Source: Thermodesulfobacteriota bacterium
GTDB taxonomy: Bacteria > Desulfobacterota_D > UBA1144 > Nemesobacterales > UBA2774
Direction: 5' to 3'
Assembly: GCA_021604765.1 (NCBI GenBank)
Contig: BQJP01000024.1
Coordinates: 1 to 41,519, forward strand
DNA length: 41,519 bases
This document shows positions 40,864 to 41,519 of the stretch, in pieces. The notes under the pieces were generated by a model. The model did no database searches. It was not told the DNA's origin and worked only from the letters and a program-made list of their open reading frames with translations. The number at the start of each line of letters is the position of its first letter. The first letter of the stretch is position 1. Both the position numbers and the translations under genes were made by a program.

Positions 40864-40891
40864 TTGTTATAAGACTTTTGTGCTATATTAG
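40864..40891 (+). promoter_or_regulatory. Candidate promoter of the acyl-CoA dehydrogenase gene
   Basis: TTGTTA (40864-40869) is followed by TGCTATATT (40881-40889), an extended -10, and TATTAG overlaps it. It ends about 30 bases before the ATG at 40920. Confidence 0.4.
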
Positions 40892-40919
40892 AATTTTAAG
40901 CTGATTTTGGGAGAAACAG

Positions 40920-41519
40920 ATGAGACAACTGCCACAGAGGATGAGCGAGAAGCTCTACAAAAATGATTATGTGCCTGAGGAAACTCTAAAACTAAGAAAG
41001 AAATTTAGATCATTTGCAGAGAAGGAACTGTTCCCAATAGCTTACGAGCTTGGGCAGCGAAGGGAGAGTAACGAAAACTTCCCGATGGAGCTTTTTAAGT
41101 CCATGGCAAAAAAAGGCTTCTTTAAAGTTCCACACAAAAAGAAAGACGGGGGCATGGGACTTAAATACCCGGCATGCGCAGCGGCCACTCTTGCTGAAGA
41201 GATGGCCTATATAAGCGCAAGTTTTTCAGGCTCCGTGAATGCCCACTTTCTACTCGCGGGGATGAGTCTTGCTCAAGGATCCAACTATATAAAACGAAAT
41301 TACCTAAAACCGCTTATAGATTGTGAGGCTATAGGCTCGTTCGCTATGACGGAGCCACAGTCGGGCTCAGATGTAAGGTCATCTTCTCTCATAACCAAAG
41401 CTAGCAAAACCAAGAGCGGATATATTATCTCGGGACAAAAACGCTTCATAACCAATGCAGGAATCGCAGACTACACGGCAACTCTTGTGGATCTAAACGG
41501 CAAGTCCTGCATGTTCGTT
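40920..41519 (+). CDS. Acyl-CoA dehydrogenase (N-terminal part; runs off the window)
   Basis: A GGGAGAAACAG site precedes the ATG at 40920, and the ORF stays open for 200 codons to the end of the window. The N-terminal helical domain is seen as FRSFAEKELFPIAYELGQRR and LAEEMAYISASFSGSVNAHF. The middle beta domain has GSFAMTEPQSGSDVRSSS and SGQKRFITNAGIADYTATLV. The FAMTEPQSGSD segment is the family's FAD/substrate-binding signature. These flavoenzymes introduce a double bond at C2-C3 of acyl-CoA. The C-terminal domain with the catalytic base is beyond the window, so substrate class is unknown. Confidence 0.92.
   Translation, partial: MRQLPQRMSEKLYKNDYVPEETLKLRKKFRSFAEKELFPIAYELGQRRESNENFPMELFKSMAKKGFFKVPHKKKDGGMGLKYPACAAATLAEEMAYISASFSGSVNAHFLLAGMSLAQGSNYIKRNYLKPLIDCEAIGSFAMTEPQSGSDVRSSSLITKASKTKSGYIISGQKRFITNAGIADYTATLVDLNGKSCMFV

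Larger units (their letters stand above)
40574..40919. other. Intergenic region with a terminator and a promoter
   Basis: This 346-base stretch holds no supported gene. It contains the terminator at 40724-40751 and the promoter candidate at 40864-40891 described below. Confidence 0.6.

Noticed and set aside
1-41519. CRISPR array, prophage, insertion sequence or tRNA/rRNA gene
   Set aside because: No regularly spaced repeats, no integrase, transposase or Cas motifs and no tRNA-like TTCGAAT context with a proper acceptor stem were found.

Overview
The window is about 41.5 kb of AT-rich, densely coding bacterial chromosome with genes on both strands. The organism looks Gram-negative. About ten lipoproteins carry a lipobox, several proteins have a cleavable signal peptide, one has a Tat-type signal, and there is a periplasmic-type Spy/CpxP-like protein. 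Four proteins end in a VPTLS(E/V)(W/Y)GL tripartite tail, the IPTL-CTERM type handled by the exosortase XrtH in other Gram-negatives. With tryptophanyl-tRNA synthetase, an acyl-CoA synthetase and an acyl-CoA dehydrogenase, this suggests an uncultured environmental lineage (deltaproteobacterial or Dadabacteria-like). That assignment is a guess; no rRNA or tRNA is present to test it.

Layout. 1-5.9 kb: small secreted proteins and lipoproteins around trpS, then an adhesin-E-like lipoprotein and a Spy-like protein. 6-8.4 kb: an IPTL-CTERM protein, then an AHSA1-like / DUF4186 / DUF2721 operon read leftward. 8.5-13.1 kb: a membrane-anchored AlbA_2 protein, a beta-lactamase-fold lipoprotein, a decayed copy of the AlbA_2 tail, a frameshifted Cys-rich secreted gene, a PEP-CTERM-like tail relic and a second IPTL-CTERM protein. 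13.2-19.5 kb: a cytochrome c lipoprotein, small unknowns, a TolB-like propeller lipoprotein behind a possible pseudoknotted RNA, a gene with a long structured leader, and a GH25 lysozyme-like protein. 19.5-25.9 kb: two MFS transporters, a DUF4437-type cupin, a TPR lipoprotein, SnoaL-like proteins, a Cys-rich tail-anchored protein and a methyltransferase. 25.9-35.3 kb: a large secreted protein with a duplicated domain, an ABM-domain gene broken by an amber codon, an M23 lipoprotein, a metzincin-like protease, a frameshifted IPTL-CTERM propeller and a GH17-like lipoprotein. 35.5-41.5 kb: acyl-CoA synthetase, a fourth IPTL-CTERM protein, two TPR proteins and the start of an acyl-CoA dehydrogenase running off the window.

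Theme. Most products act at the envelope or surface: peptidoglycan or glucan hydrolases, proteases, propellers and sorted surface proteins. There is no single large operon. Most genes are solitary, with their own ribosome-binding site and often a hairpin terminator. The terminators form a recognisable family (GGGAGC...GCTCYC with flanking A and T runs). The window is also rich in broken genes: two frameshifts, one in-frame amber codon and at least three short relics. The main non-coding candidates are a pseudoknot-capable RNA at 15514-15589 and a three-hairpin leader at 17949-18113. I did not find a defence island, CRISPR array, prophage or insertion sequence.
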